From assembly GCA_045577735.1 (NCBI GenBank), contig JAZNIY010000020.1:1-64000 (forward strand): DNA of 64,000 nt. Direction: 5' to 3'. The position numbers were made by a program, and so were the translations under genes. This DNA comes from Stercoripulliclostridium_A sp045577735. Its GTDB lineage: Bacteria; Bacillota; Clostridia; Christensenellales; DTU072. Below are positions 57,922-64,000 of this stretch, piece by piece (within the stretch, counting starts at the first letter, position 1; each line of letters begins with the position of its first letter). Under the pieces are notes generated by a model. That model was not told the DNA's origin, ran no database searches, and saw nothing but the letters and a program-made list of their open reading frames with translations.

Positions 57922-58542
57922 TTAAAGTATAAATCCGTAGAATAAAATGCCTACACCTGCTGAAATTATAATTAGAAGTATGGGGTGTAGCGTTATCTTG
58001 TTCATAACGGTAAGCGTAGGAGCCAACTTGGGAAATTTCTCCTTGTTTACTTTGGGCTTAAACGTTAGGAAGAAACAAACGGCAAACCATACTAAACCGA
58101 ACCAATTAAAGGTAGTTTCACCGCCCTCTCCCTCTATCGCAGTAGTTGCATACAATACCGATACAAATGCTGCAACAATTAGTGCTGTAACGGTGGGTCT
58201 AATCATAGTAAAAGCATCTTGCACGTGTTTGTTTGCCAACATCTTTTTTGAAAGATAGTAGATAACTAGCATTATGACAATGCTGGGAAGGAGAAGCCCC
58301 ATTACTGAACAAAATACACCTAGTGCACCACCAACATCTAGGCCAATAAAGGTAGCTACGTTAATGGCAAATGGTCCTGGGGTAGACTCTGCTATTGCAA
58401 TAAAGTCAATGAGCAGTTCCTCGGTTATCCACCCTTTACCTATGGCCGTGTCGGAAATGAGGGGGATCATAGCATATCCACCACCAATGGTGAAGAAACC
58501 AATTTTTAAAAATGAGAGGAATAAATCAAGATGTATGGGCAT
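57922..58542 (-). CDS. chrA: Chromate transporter family half-protein (second)
   Basis: A protein of 206 residues with about six helices, one CHR domain. FFTIGGGYAMIPLISD (about 16-31) and AIAESTPGPFAINVATFIG (about 49-67) are the family signatures. Short ChrA proteins occur in pairs that may work as heterodimers. The family can export chromate, but in anaerobes without chromate the natural ion is unknown. It begins with TAATG overlap on the preceding half. Confidence 0.88.
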   Translation of the reverse strand: MPIHLDLFLSFLKIGFFTIGGGYAMIPLISDTAIGKGWITEELLIDFIAIAESTPGPFAINVATFIGLDVGGALGVFCSVMGLLLPSIVIMLVIYYLSKKMLANKHVQDAFTMIRPTVTALIVAAFVSVLYATTAIEGEGGETTFNWFGLVWFAVCFFLTFKPKVNKEKFPKLAPTLTVMNKITLHPILLIIISAGVGILFYGFIL

Positions 58543-59255
58543 TACTCGTTTCCTCCTTCACTATTTTCTTCTACCACTTCTTCGCTGTCTTGGACGGTTT
58601 CATCGGTGACAGTATTCTCGGTATTATCTACACTTTCGGCATCCGTAACAACTTGTTCGGCAACCTTCTTTTCAGGCTTTATCTTCCTAGTGGCAATACC
58701 CCAAATTATGCCGAATAGCGCTGCGCCAAGAATAATGAATACCATGTCGAGAGCAATAACTTCAAACGTAGAAAGGAGTGCAAGAACGAGGGCTATACCC
58801 ATAACGACGTAGCACACCAGCTTCTTTTCGTTGTTTTTACTAAGCTTAATTGCAGCGTTTAAAATGAGTGCTGCAACAGCACTTCTAATGCCTAAAAAAG
58901 CCCATTTAACGTACTTGTTACTGCCAAACTCATCTATTGCAAACGATATTCCGGTAATAATAGCAATAGACGGTAACATAACGGCAATGCTAGCCACAAA
59001 CGCGCCAAGCACACCTGCCACTTTTGCTCCTACGTAAGTTGCAGTATTAAGGGCAATAACGCCGGGAGTAGACTCGGCTATTGCAATAATATCAAGCATT
59101 TCCTCGTCGCCAATCCACTTCTTTTTTTCCACCATTTCCTTGTGAATTAGGCCCACCATTGCGTAACCACCGCCAAAGGTAAACGCCCCTATCTTAAAAA
59201 AGGTAAGGAAAAGATTCAGCGTACGCTTTAGGAGTTCTTTTATACTAATCTTCAT
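58542..59255 (-). CDS. chrA: Chromate transporter family half-protein (first)
   Basis: A protein of 237 residues. The N-terminal CHR domain (FFKIGAFTFGGGYAMVGLI, about 19-37, and AIAESTPGVIALNTATYVG) is followed by an acidic tail of about 40 residues rich in Glu, Val and Thr that the partner lacks. The two halves are each about 200 residues of membrane domain. The ATG overlaps the end of ttcA (ATGAAGATTAG), so expression is coupled to a tRNA-modification gene. Confidence 0.88.
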   Translation of the reverse strand: MKISIKELLKRTLNLFLTFFKIGAFTFGGGYAMVGLIHKEMVEKKKWIGDEEMLDIIAIAESTPGVIALNTATYVGAKVAGVLGAFVASIAVMLPSIAIITGISFAIDEFGSNKYVKWAFLGIRSAVAALILNAAIKLSKNNEKKLVCYVVMGIALVLALLSTFEVIALDMVFIILGAALFGIIWGIATRKIKPEKKVAEQVVTDAESVDNTENTVTDETVQDSEEVVEENSEGGNE

Positions 59256-60012
59256 TTTTATCTCCTACTCTCGGTGGGAAAAGGTTATATCTTTCGGGGT
59301 GGGTAATTGCAGAAAACATTCTGTCTTTTGCAAAGGGAATGTCCTTTGTTATGGTGGAGCACAAATTCTTCATATACTCCCTTTGGCTAGTGTGGTCCAT
59401 GGGACAAGGGTTGTGGACTAGAGGTAGTTTTAGGCGATTGGTTACCCCCTTAATATCCCCTTCGGGGCAGTATATCAAAGGACGAATTAACGTCATGTTG
59501 GTTCTAGACATGTAACCCGTAGGCTGGAAGGTCGACAACCTACCTTCATAAATGAAAGAAAGGAGGAATGTTTCCGTTAGGTCGTCTGCGTTATGTCCTA
59601 AGGCCAGTTTATTTGCTCCTATTTCGTTACATTTCGTATTGAGGGCACCTCTACGCATTTTGGAACAAAGAGAGCAAGGATTTTCCTCTTTTCTAACGTC
59701 AAATATTATTTCTGCAATGTCGGTCTTTTCAAGATAATAGTCGACGCCCAAGTCCTCGCAATATTTTGCAAGAGCGTCAGCCTCTTCTTGACTAGCGTTT
59801 TTAAAGCCCATATCTACTCTAATTGCAGAAAGCTTATAAGGGTTAGGTGAAAACCTACGGAGCATAGCAAGAGCGGTGAGAAGCACGAGACTATCTTTAC
59901 CTCCACTCAACCCCACGGCGATGTGGTCGTTGTCCTCAATCATATTATAATCATTGATGGCACGACGCATACAACCCATTATTTTTCGCATTACTTTACT
60001 TCTTTCATCCAT
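59245..60012 (-). CDS. ttcA: TtcA-type tRNA 2-thiocytidine synthetase
   Basis: ATP-pyrophosphatase that thiolates C32 of some tRNAs. It has 255 residues from the ATG at 60012. The PP-loop GLSGGKDSLVLLTAL (about 37-51), CSLCSKMRRGALN (about 118-130) and LGHNADDLTETFLLS are present. The CxxC and a further Cys (NPCPMDH) can bind the Fe-S cluster used by the family. The -10 box ends 6 nt before the ATG and no ribosome-binding site is present, so the mRNA appears leaderless. A GTG five codons earlier would lie inside the -10 and is rejected. Confidence 0.85.
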   Translation of the reverse strand: MDERSKVMRKIMGCMRRAINDYNMIEDNDHIAVGLSGGKDSLVLLTALAMLRRFSPNPYKLSAIRVDMGFKNASQEEADALAKYCEDLGVDYYLEKTDIAEIIFDVRKEENPCSLCSKMRRGALNTKCNEIGANKLALGHNADDLTETFLLSFIYEGRLSTFQPTGYMSRTNMTLIRPLIYCPEGDIKGVTNRLKLPLVHNPCPMDHTSQREYMKNLCSTITKDIPFAKDRMFSAITHPERYNLFPPRVGDKNED

Positions 60013-60018
60013 ACTGTA

Positions 60019-60047
60019 ATTATACACTTTAATATTTATAAAAGCAA
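60019..60047 (-). promoter_or_regulatory. ttcA operon promoter (leaderless start)
   Basis: On the minus strand TTGCTT (60042-60047) and TATAAT (60019-60024) are exactly 17 nt apart. The ATG begins 6 nt after the -10, right where transcription is expected to start. Confidence 0.75.
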
Positions 60048-60057
60048 ATTAAAATAG

Positions 60058-60086
60058 TTGCGAGTTTACAATTAAGGGTATATAAT
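60058..60086 (+). promoter_or_regulatory. Promoter of the DUF1858 gene and tRNA-Gln
   Basis: TTGCGA (60058-60063) and TATAAT (60081-60086) are exactly 17 nt apart; the start is about 30 bp before the gene. It is divergent from the ttcA promoter. Confidence 0.75.
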
Positions 60087-60121
60087 ATTAACGAAAATAA
60101 TAACATATAAGGAGAGCACCT

Positions 60122-60325
60122 ATGATCACCAAGGATACCGTAATCGGTGAAGTATTAGATAACGCAAAGAACCCCGAAGCAGTAGCAACCCTACTAGTAG
60201 AAAAGTTTGGTATGCATTGTTTACATTGCCCTTGCTCACGCATGGAAAGCATCGAGCAAGCAGCAGCAGTACACGGATATGATGCAGACGCATTAATCGC
60301 AGCACTCGTAGAAGTAGACAAATAA
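60122..60325 (+). CDS. DUF1858 domain protein (small Cys-rich redox-type protein)
   Basis: A protein of 67 residues, nearly all a DUF1858 domain. The motif GMHCLHCPCSRMESIEQAA (about 30-48) has Cys at CxxCxC, typical of the hybrid-cluster-associated redox disulfide family. The function is unproven. AAGGAGAG lies before the ATG. No terminator is seen before the tRNA 29 bp later, so they may share one transcript. Confidence 0.88.
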   Translation: MITKDTVIGEVLDNAKNPEAVATLLVEKFGMHCLHCPCSRMESIEQAAAVHGYDADALIAALVEVDK

Positions 60326-60334
60326 CAATATTTT

Positions 60335-60350
60335 TAAGGCTGTAAGCCTT
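60335..60350 (+). other. Hairpin between the DUF1858 gene and tRNA-Gln
   Basis: AAGGCT, GTA, AGCCTT is a perfect 6-bp stem with no following T run. It is more likely a processing or spacer structure ahead of the tRNA than a terminator. Confidence 0.4.
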
Positions 60351-60354
60351 AATA

Positions 60355-60428
60355 CTGGAGTATGGTGTAATGGCAACACAAGGGACTCTGACCCCCTTGA
60401 CGTAAGTTCGATTCTTACTACTCCTGCC
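60355..60428 (+). tRNA. tRNA-Gln (anticodon CTG)
   Basis: A 74-nt cloverleaf with CCA encoded. The acceptor is TGGAGTA/TACTCCT with G73; the D arm is GTGT/ACAC; the anticodon loop CTCTGAC gives CTG, reading CAG; the T arm is GTAAG-TTCGATT-CTTAC. Two oddities are a U1-U72 mismatch at the acceptor end, where tRNA-Gln usually has a weak U1-A72 pair, and an A31-C39 mismatch closing the anticodon stem. Both lie in regions that influence enzyme recognition. It may need A-to-I or C editing, or may simply be a divergent form. Confidence 0.9.
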
Positions 60429-60469
60429 AAAAAATCGACAAGTTTCAACAAGATCTTGTCGATTTTTAC
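60429..60469 (+). terminator. tRNA-Gln terminator
   Basis: AAAAATCGACAAG (60429-60441) pairs perfectly over 13 bp with CTTGTCGATTTTT (60454-60466), followed by ACTTTTT. Confidence 0.88.
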
Positions 60470-60553
60470 TTTTTCACTATTCACTTTTCACTTATATTTG
60501 CCCCACTTGCCGATTTAATTAATAGATAAAAGTTAAGAGTGAATAGGTACAAT

Positions 60554-60691
60554 ATGGTTTTTTTCTTATATCTTGCAATCTCTTTAAAAGAATGTTCAGA
60601 AACAGAATATTGTATTGAATTACTTTTAGAGAGTGGATATTATCACGATAAAACCATGCTTGATAAATGTACGGAAATTAAAAAATACTAA
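60554..60691 (+). pseudogene. Remnant of a four-helix-bundle (23S intervening-sequence-type) protein
   Basis: A 45-residue frame reads SLKECSETEYCIELLLESGY, matching the C-terminal half of the four-helix-bundle family encoded by 23S rRNA intervening sequences and found next to mobile genes (consensus about SLKECxETxYWLELL). The N-terminal helices are missing and a stop lies just upstream in frame, so it is a truncated leftover. The tRNA nearby is a common site for such insertions. Confidence 0.55.
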
Positions 60692-60725
60692 TTTCATCCC
60701 TAAATACTGCTAAGGAGAATAACAA

Positions 60726-61157
60726 ATGAAAATCATCCCATTTGAACAAAAATATCGTGACGATATGATTTTTATGATTCTTGAAGCAAAAGATGCTTTA
60801 GGAAGAGTGCCTGGGCTTAACGAGGACTTATTGGACATACAAAAAAATTATCTTGATAGAGGAGATATGTTTTGGATTGCCATTGACGAAAATAATAGAG
60901 TAATAGGTAGTATTGGTTATAATTCTTTGAACGATGAAGAGGTCGCTTTGCATAGACTTTTCGTTAAATACAACCTCAAGAATCAAGGAATAGGAACATC
61001 CCTATTGCAAACAGCGGAAGAGCATATTAAATCTCTCAACAAGAAAAAGATCATAGTTCATTTAGGAAACAAGGAACAATTTTTTGAATCTTGGCACTTT
61101 TACCCAAAACATGGTTACGTGGAGTTCAAGCCAAACTATATGTGCAAAAGCCTTTAA
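60726..61157 (+). CDS. GNAT-family N-acetyltransferase
   Basis: A protein of 143 residues with one GNAT domain. The acetyl-CoA motif LKNQGIGTSLLQTAEEHI (about 85-102) has the Q-x-x-G-x-G/A pattern. The acceptor is unknown; the length and the mid-part FVKYN fit small-molecule or protein-N-terminal acetyltransferases. AAGGAG is 8 nt before the ATG. No operon partner. Confidence 0.88.
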   Translation: MKIIPFEQKYRDDMIFMILEAKDALGRVPGLNEDLLDIQKNYLDRGDMFWIAIDENNRVIGSIGYNSLNDEEVALHRLFVKYNLKNQGIGTSLLQTAEEHIKSLNKKKIIVHLGNKEQFFESWHFYPKHGYVEFKPNYMCKSL

Positions 61158-61214
61158 ACAACCCTATCGGTTGTTTTCTTTTTATTGCGCCCAAAGTAAG
61201 GCACAAATACCATA

Positions 61215-61243
61215 TTGACAATATTCAAATAAAAGGTTACAAT
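61215..61243 (+). promoter_or_regulatory. HAD-gene promoter
   Basis: A consensus TTGACA (61215-61220) and TACAAT (61238-61243), exactly 17 nt apart, upstream of the HAD gene. Confidence 0.75.
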
Positions 61244-61278
61244 ATAGGTAGACAAATTCTAGTAAAAGGTGAACCAAT

Positions 61279-62124
61279 ATGGCAAAAAAACACATTGTTG
61301 CACTACTTTATGACTTTGACAAAACGCTATGTACTCGCGACATGCAAGAGTATACCTTCATTCCCAGCTTGGGCATGGAGCCCGATGACTTTTGGGGTGA
61401 AGCAGGCGTTGTCGCCAAAAGAGAACAAATGGACAGCGTGCTAGCCTATATGTACTGCATGATTGACCAATCAAACAAAAAAGGCATTCCCTTTACACGC
61501 GAAACCCTCCTTGAGTGTGGCAAGCATATAGTATACCACCAAGGCGTAACGGAGTGGTTCAAGCGCATTAACGAGTACGGCAAGCAAGCCGGGGTACAAG
61601 TTGAACACTACGTACTCTCTTCAGGGCTAAAAGAAATTATTGACGGTAGCGAAATTGCAAAATATTTCAAAAAGATTTTTGCAAGCGAATTTATGTACAA
61701 CGAAGAAGGGCACGCAATGTGGGCAAAAATGGCTGTTAACTACACCAATAAAACCCAGTTCGTATATCGCATAAACAAGGGTGTGCTTGACATAAACAAC
61801 AACGTTGACCTTAACAAATCGCAACCCGACGAGGACAGGCGCGTATTCTTCCGTAATATGGTTTACATAGGTGACGGATTAACCGACGTACCTTGTATGA
61901 AACTTGTTAAGCAATCGGGAGGACATTCCATCGCCTTGTACCATCCTGGAGAAAAGGACAAAGTTCAACCCCTACTCAAGCACGAAAGAGTGGATTGGAT
62001 ATTTGAAGCTGACTTTAGAGAAGGCGGAGCCCTTGACGATGCAGTACGCACGCTCATCAGCCAGCTGGGATGCAAGAACAAACTGCAAGACATAACAGAA
62101 GCACAAAAGAAAGAAATCAAATAA
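61279..62124 (+). CDS. HAD-superfamily phosphatase-like protein
   Basis: A protein of 281 residues. Motif I DFDKTLCTRD (about 13), motif II VLSSGLKEI (about 113) and motif IV YIGDGLTDVPCM (about 195) mark a haloacid-dehalogenase-type phosphohydrolase with a large alpha-helical cap. The substrate is unknown. AAGGTG lies 7 nt before the ATG, and a strong promoter is upstream. The gene stands alone. Confidence 0.85.
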   Translation: MAKKHIVALLYDFDKTLCTRDMQEYTFIPSLGMEPDDFWGEAGVVAKREQMDSVLAYMYCMIDQSNKKGIPFTRETLLECGKHIVYHQGVTEWFKRINEYGKQAGVQVEHYVLSSGLKEIIDGSEIAKYFKKIFASEFMYNEEGHAMWAKMAVNYTNKTQFVYRINKGVLDINNNVDLNKSQPDEDRRVFFRNMVYIGDGLTDVPCMKLVKQSGGHSIALYHPGEKDKVQPLLKHERVDWIFEADFREGGALDDAVRTLISQLGCKNKLQDITEAQKKEIK

Positions 62125-62139
62125 AGTTAAAAAATAAAC

Positions 62140-62163
62140 GCACCGTTTCGTCGGTGCTTTATT
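62140..62163 (+). terminator. HAD-gene terminator
   Basis: GCACCG (62140-62145), TTTCGT, CGGTGC (62152-62157), then TTTATTTT. Confidence 0.88.
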
Positions 62164-62189
62164 TTCTTTTTTCGTGTTTGTTTGGTTTT

Positions 62190-62336
62190 GGCGTGCGCTT
62201 GTATATATCCAAGCGCACGCCTAACTTTCATTTTGAGAGTTTAAATTTTTATCAGGCTAGTGTCATCAATTTCCACATCTTTCGTTTTACTTTTTTTCAA
62301 ATTAAACATAACGAGCGGTGAGCCGAAGCCCACCGC
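62190..62336. other. Intergenic hairpins between the HAD gene and the Cys/His-repeat gene
   Basis: Two strong stems stand in the 230-bp gap. GGCGTGCGCTTG (62190-62201) and CAAGCGCACGCC (62210-62221) form a perfect 12-bp stem. GCGGTG (62315-62320) and CACCGC (62331-62336) form a second stem that, on the minus strand, is capped by GCTTCGGC. The second probably ends the minus-strand repeat gene. Neither has a clear T run. Nothing else is recognisable in 62222-62314. Confidence 0.5.
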
Positions 62337-62390
62337 CATTCTTTGTTATTCAAAGGGTCTAAGCTAAATTGCAGGCTCTTTTATTGTGTT

Positions 62391-64000
62391 TTATCTTCTT
62401 TTCTTTCTGATAACAAACCAGAAGATTGCAAATCCACCGCCACCTACGACTGCAACTGACGCTACTACGATGCCGATGATAGCACCCGTTCCAAGACCGT
62501 CATTATCGTCCGTAGGAGGATTGTCAACGGGAGGCTGAGGATCGGGATCGTGTGCAGGCATTGTGTAATCACAGGTATCACACTTGTTGTCACCGTTGTC
62601 GTCAACGTGAGCCGCCTTGTTTGCCTTGTCACCGCATTCGCACTCGTTCCAATGCTCGTTCGCATCGGTTACCCAAGTTGAGCCGTGTGCGTGATTATGA
62701 GGCGGAGGCATTACGCTCATAGCGTATCCACAAGCGTCGCAAGAGCCGTCGTTATTGCCGTCGTTGTGAGCAGCCTTATCAAGCTCCTGACCATCACAGC
62801 CTGTGCATTCGTGCCAGTGATGAGTTTCGTTCTTCTGCCACTCTGCTTCGGGAGTATGCGTGGTATGTCCGAGAGCCGGTGCAATCTGCCATCCGCAGAT
62901 GCTACATACCTCGGGATCGGTTTCTGTAGCCGCGCCTGCCGATACGTGATTCTGCTTGGTATCGGTTACGGAGCATCCGTTCTTCGTACATACGTGCCAA
63001 TGTCCGCTTGCATCCTTTTCCCATTCGCCGGTGAAGTCGTGAGTAATAGTCCTTACGTAACCGCAAGCACAGTCGGTATCGCAATCGTTATCGAAACTAT
63101 GTTCTGCGGGACTTACCTTTTCGCTTTCACATCCGACGCACTTGAACCAGTGTCCGTTTGCGTCATAGCCGTATATACCGTTTGAAGTATGGATGGTATG
63201 TCCTGTCGCAGGGGTTATGATGTACTCGCATACGGAACACTTAACCGGCTCGTCCTCGGTTGCTTCTGCTCTGTCTGGCTGGTGATCTTCAAGCGCGGTA
63301 TGGTATTCGCATCCTGTTCTCTTACACTTGTGGTAATGACCGTTTTCAACGCCCGTCCACTCAGTTGCTAAATCGTGATTATTCGCGTCAATAGCAATTG
63401 TGAGATCGTTGATCTCCGTCACGCCGTCCTCTGCGAAATGCTTTTCGCAGGTCGAGCAGGTCTTGTGCGCCTTAGTTCCCGTTGCTACGCAGGTTGCGGG
63501 AAGCTCTTCCTGCCATTGTCCAAATCTGTGGCTTCCGTATCCGCCGTAGCTCTGTCCGCAGGAGCAGATTGCCTTAGCCACACAGGTTGCGTCACCGCCG
63601 TTGTGCGCTACGCGGCTACCCGATTGCTCGGCACCGCATACGCTGCACTCGTACCAGTGGTGAGTATCGTTGAACTTGAGCTCGGTGTAATCGTGCTCGA
63701 TCGTTCTCTGATAGCCACAGATACAATCAACGTCGCAAGCGTTGTCGAATTGATGCGCGGTTTGGTCTATCTTATAGGTGTCGCAACCGGTACATTTGAA
63801 CCAGTGGCTATTTTCGTCATAGCCGTATTCTCCGCTAGAAACGTGGTTTACGTGTCCCGTTGCGGGAGTGATTACGTATCCGCATTCGGTACATAGTTGA
63901 GGATCGTCTTCGGTTGCGGGCGCGCCTTCGACGTGGTCTTCTATCGTGCTTATTTCGTTACAACCAGGCGTTAGGCACTTGTGTGCGTGTCCGTCTTCGT
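62391..64000 (-). CDS. Cys/His-repeat surface protein, 5' end beyond the window
   Basis: The frame is open from the stop at 62391 to the window end, so at least 536 residues are encoded and the true start is outside. An in-frame GTG at 63581 is internal. The sequence is tandem, related units of about 35-70 residues with a short CxxC pair, an HxW or HWFKC element and acidic spacers. Examples are CSVCEYIITPATGHTIHTSN (~residue 130 from 63581), HWFKCVGCESEKVSPAEHSF and CSICGWQIAPALGHTTHTPE. The end is one transmembrane helix (GAIIGIVVASVAVVGGGGFA) and a basic tail, so the repeats lie outside the cell. No LPxTG is seen. This gene is visibly richer in G and C than the rest of the window. Zinc-binding repeats are inferred from the Cys/His spacing. 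Confidence 0.75.
   Translation of the reverse strand, partial: EDGHAHKCLTPGCNEISTIEDHVEGAPATEDDPQLCTECGYVITPATGHVNHVSSGEYGYDENSHWFKCTGCDTYKIDQTAHQFDNACDVDCICGYQRTIEHDYTELKFNDTHHWYECSVCGAEQSGSRVAHNGGDATCVAKAICSCGQSYGGYGSHRFGQWQEELPATCVATGTKAHKTCSTCEKHFAEDGVTEINDLTIAIDANNHDLATEWTGVENGHYHKCKRTGCEYHTALEDHQPDRAEATEDEPVKCSVCEYIITPATGHTIHTSNGIYGYDANGHWFKCVGCESEKVSPAEHSFDNDCDTDCACGYVRTITHDFTGEWEKDASGHWHVCTKNGCSVTDTKQNHVSAGAATETDPEVCSICGWQIAPALGHTTHTPEAEWQKNETHHWHECTGCDGQELDKAAHNDGNNDGSCDACGYAMSVMPPPHNHAHGSTWVTDANEHWNECECGDKANKAAHVDDNGDNKCDTCDYTMPAHDPDPQPPVDNPPTDDNDGLGTGAIIGIVVASVAVVGGGGFAIFWFVIRKKRR

Noticed and set aside
57922..59255. The two chromate-transporter halves as one frameshifted gene
   Set aside because: Each has its own start and complete CHR domain, and the overlap is a normal TAATG coupling; short chrA pairs are known.
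60293..60484. Minus-strand frame over tRNA-Gln
   Set aside because: It overlaps the tRNA and its terminator and has no support of its own.

Overview
The window reads as a chromosomal segment of a low-to-medium GC Bacillota (Clostridia), probably an uncultured gut-type anaerobe. The evidence is an Rnf ferredoxin:NAD+ pump, the S10-spc-alpha gene order with C+ (zinc) forms of S14 and L36, ECF vitamin transporter S components, a SpoVB/MurJ-type flippase, a collagen-like protein, a type III pantothenate kinase and strong A/T-rich intergenic promoters. The lineage is inferred; no 16S gene is present.

Layout. 1-630 is a non-coding cluster of palindromic repeats. 630-5702 (minus) is rnfCDGEAB. 5.7-8.2 kb holds a divergent XRE regulator/DUF6273-like gene pair with twin operators, and four more repeats. 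8.2-13.3 kb (minus) is a giant surface lipoprotein. 13.5-16.7 kb (plus) has a flippase, a THF riboswitch with folT, and a collagen-like protein. 16.8-22.7 kb (minus) has DUF4363/DUF421 and uvrBA with a possible LexA box. 22.9-24.6 kb is an acyl-CoA synthetase. 24.8-27.4 kb (minus) is a BspA-type lipoprotein behind a highly structured leader. 27.5-29.5 kb is coaX-hom. 29.7-45.5 kb (minus) is the complete S10-spc-alpha cluster (rpsJ to rplQ, 32 genes including secY, adk, map, infA, rpmJ and rpoA) with candidate leaders before rpsJ and rpsM. 46.0-50.8 kb (plus) has uxaC, an ECF S component and an ABC transporter fusion. 50.9-55.2 kb (minus) is a Crp/Fnr-hydrolase-YfcC-ArgD operon. 55.3-57.0 kb has an unknown protein and an AEC carrier. 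57.0-60.0 kb (minus) is ttcA-chrA-chrA-MBL. 60.1-62.1 kb has a DUF1858 protein, tRNA-Gln, a gene remnant, a GNAT and a HAD protein. From 62.4 kb to the window end there is a Cys/His-repeat surface protein of different base composition, cut off by the window edge.

Most notable signal. A family of roughly 125-bp nested palindromes occurs at least ten times (near 11-510, 511-632, 5745-5870, 7757-8220, 24561-24686, 29617-29751). The outer arms differ between copies but stay self-complementary, and the inner hairpin core GTACTA..CGTAC shows a compensatory change. Four copies overlap or abut the stop codon of the gene they follow. They look like dispersed elements that have become operon terminators. 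A second strong candidate is the rod-like leader with a terminator/antiterminator switch upstream of the BspA-like gene (27126-27344). Several genes (rnfC, ttcA, the ECF S gene at 47502, xre) have a -10 box 6-8 nt from the start codon and no Shine-Dalgarno sequence, which suggests leaderless mRNAs.
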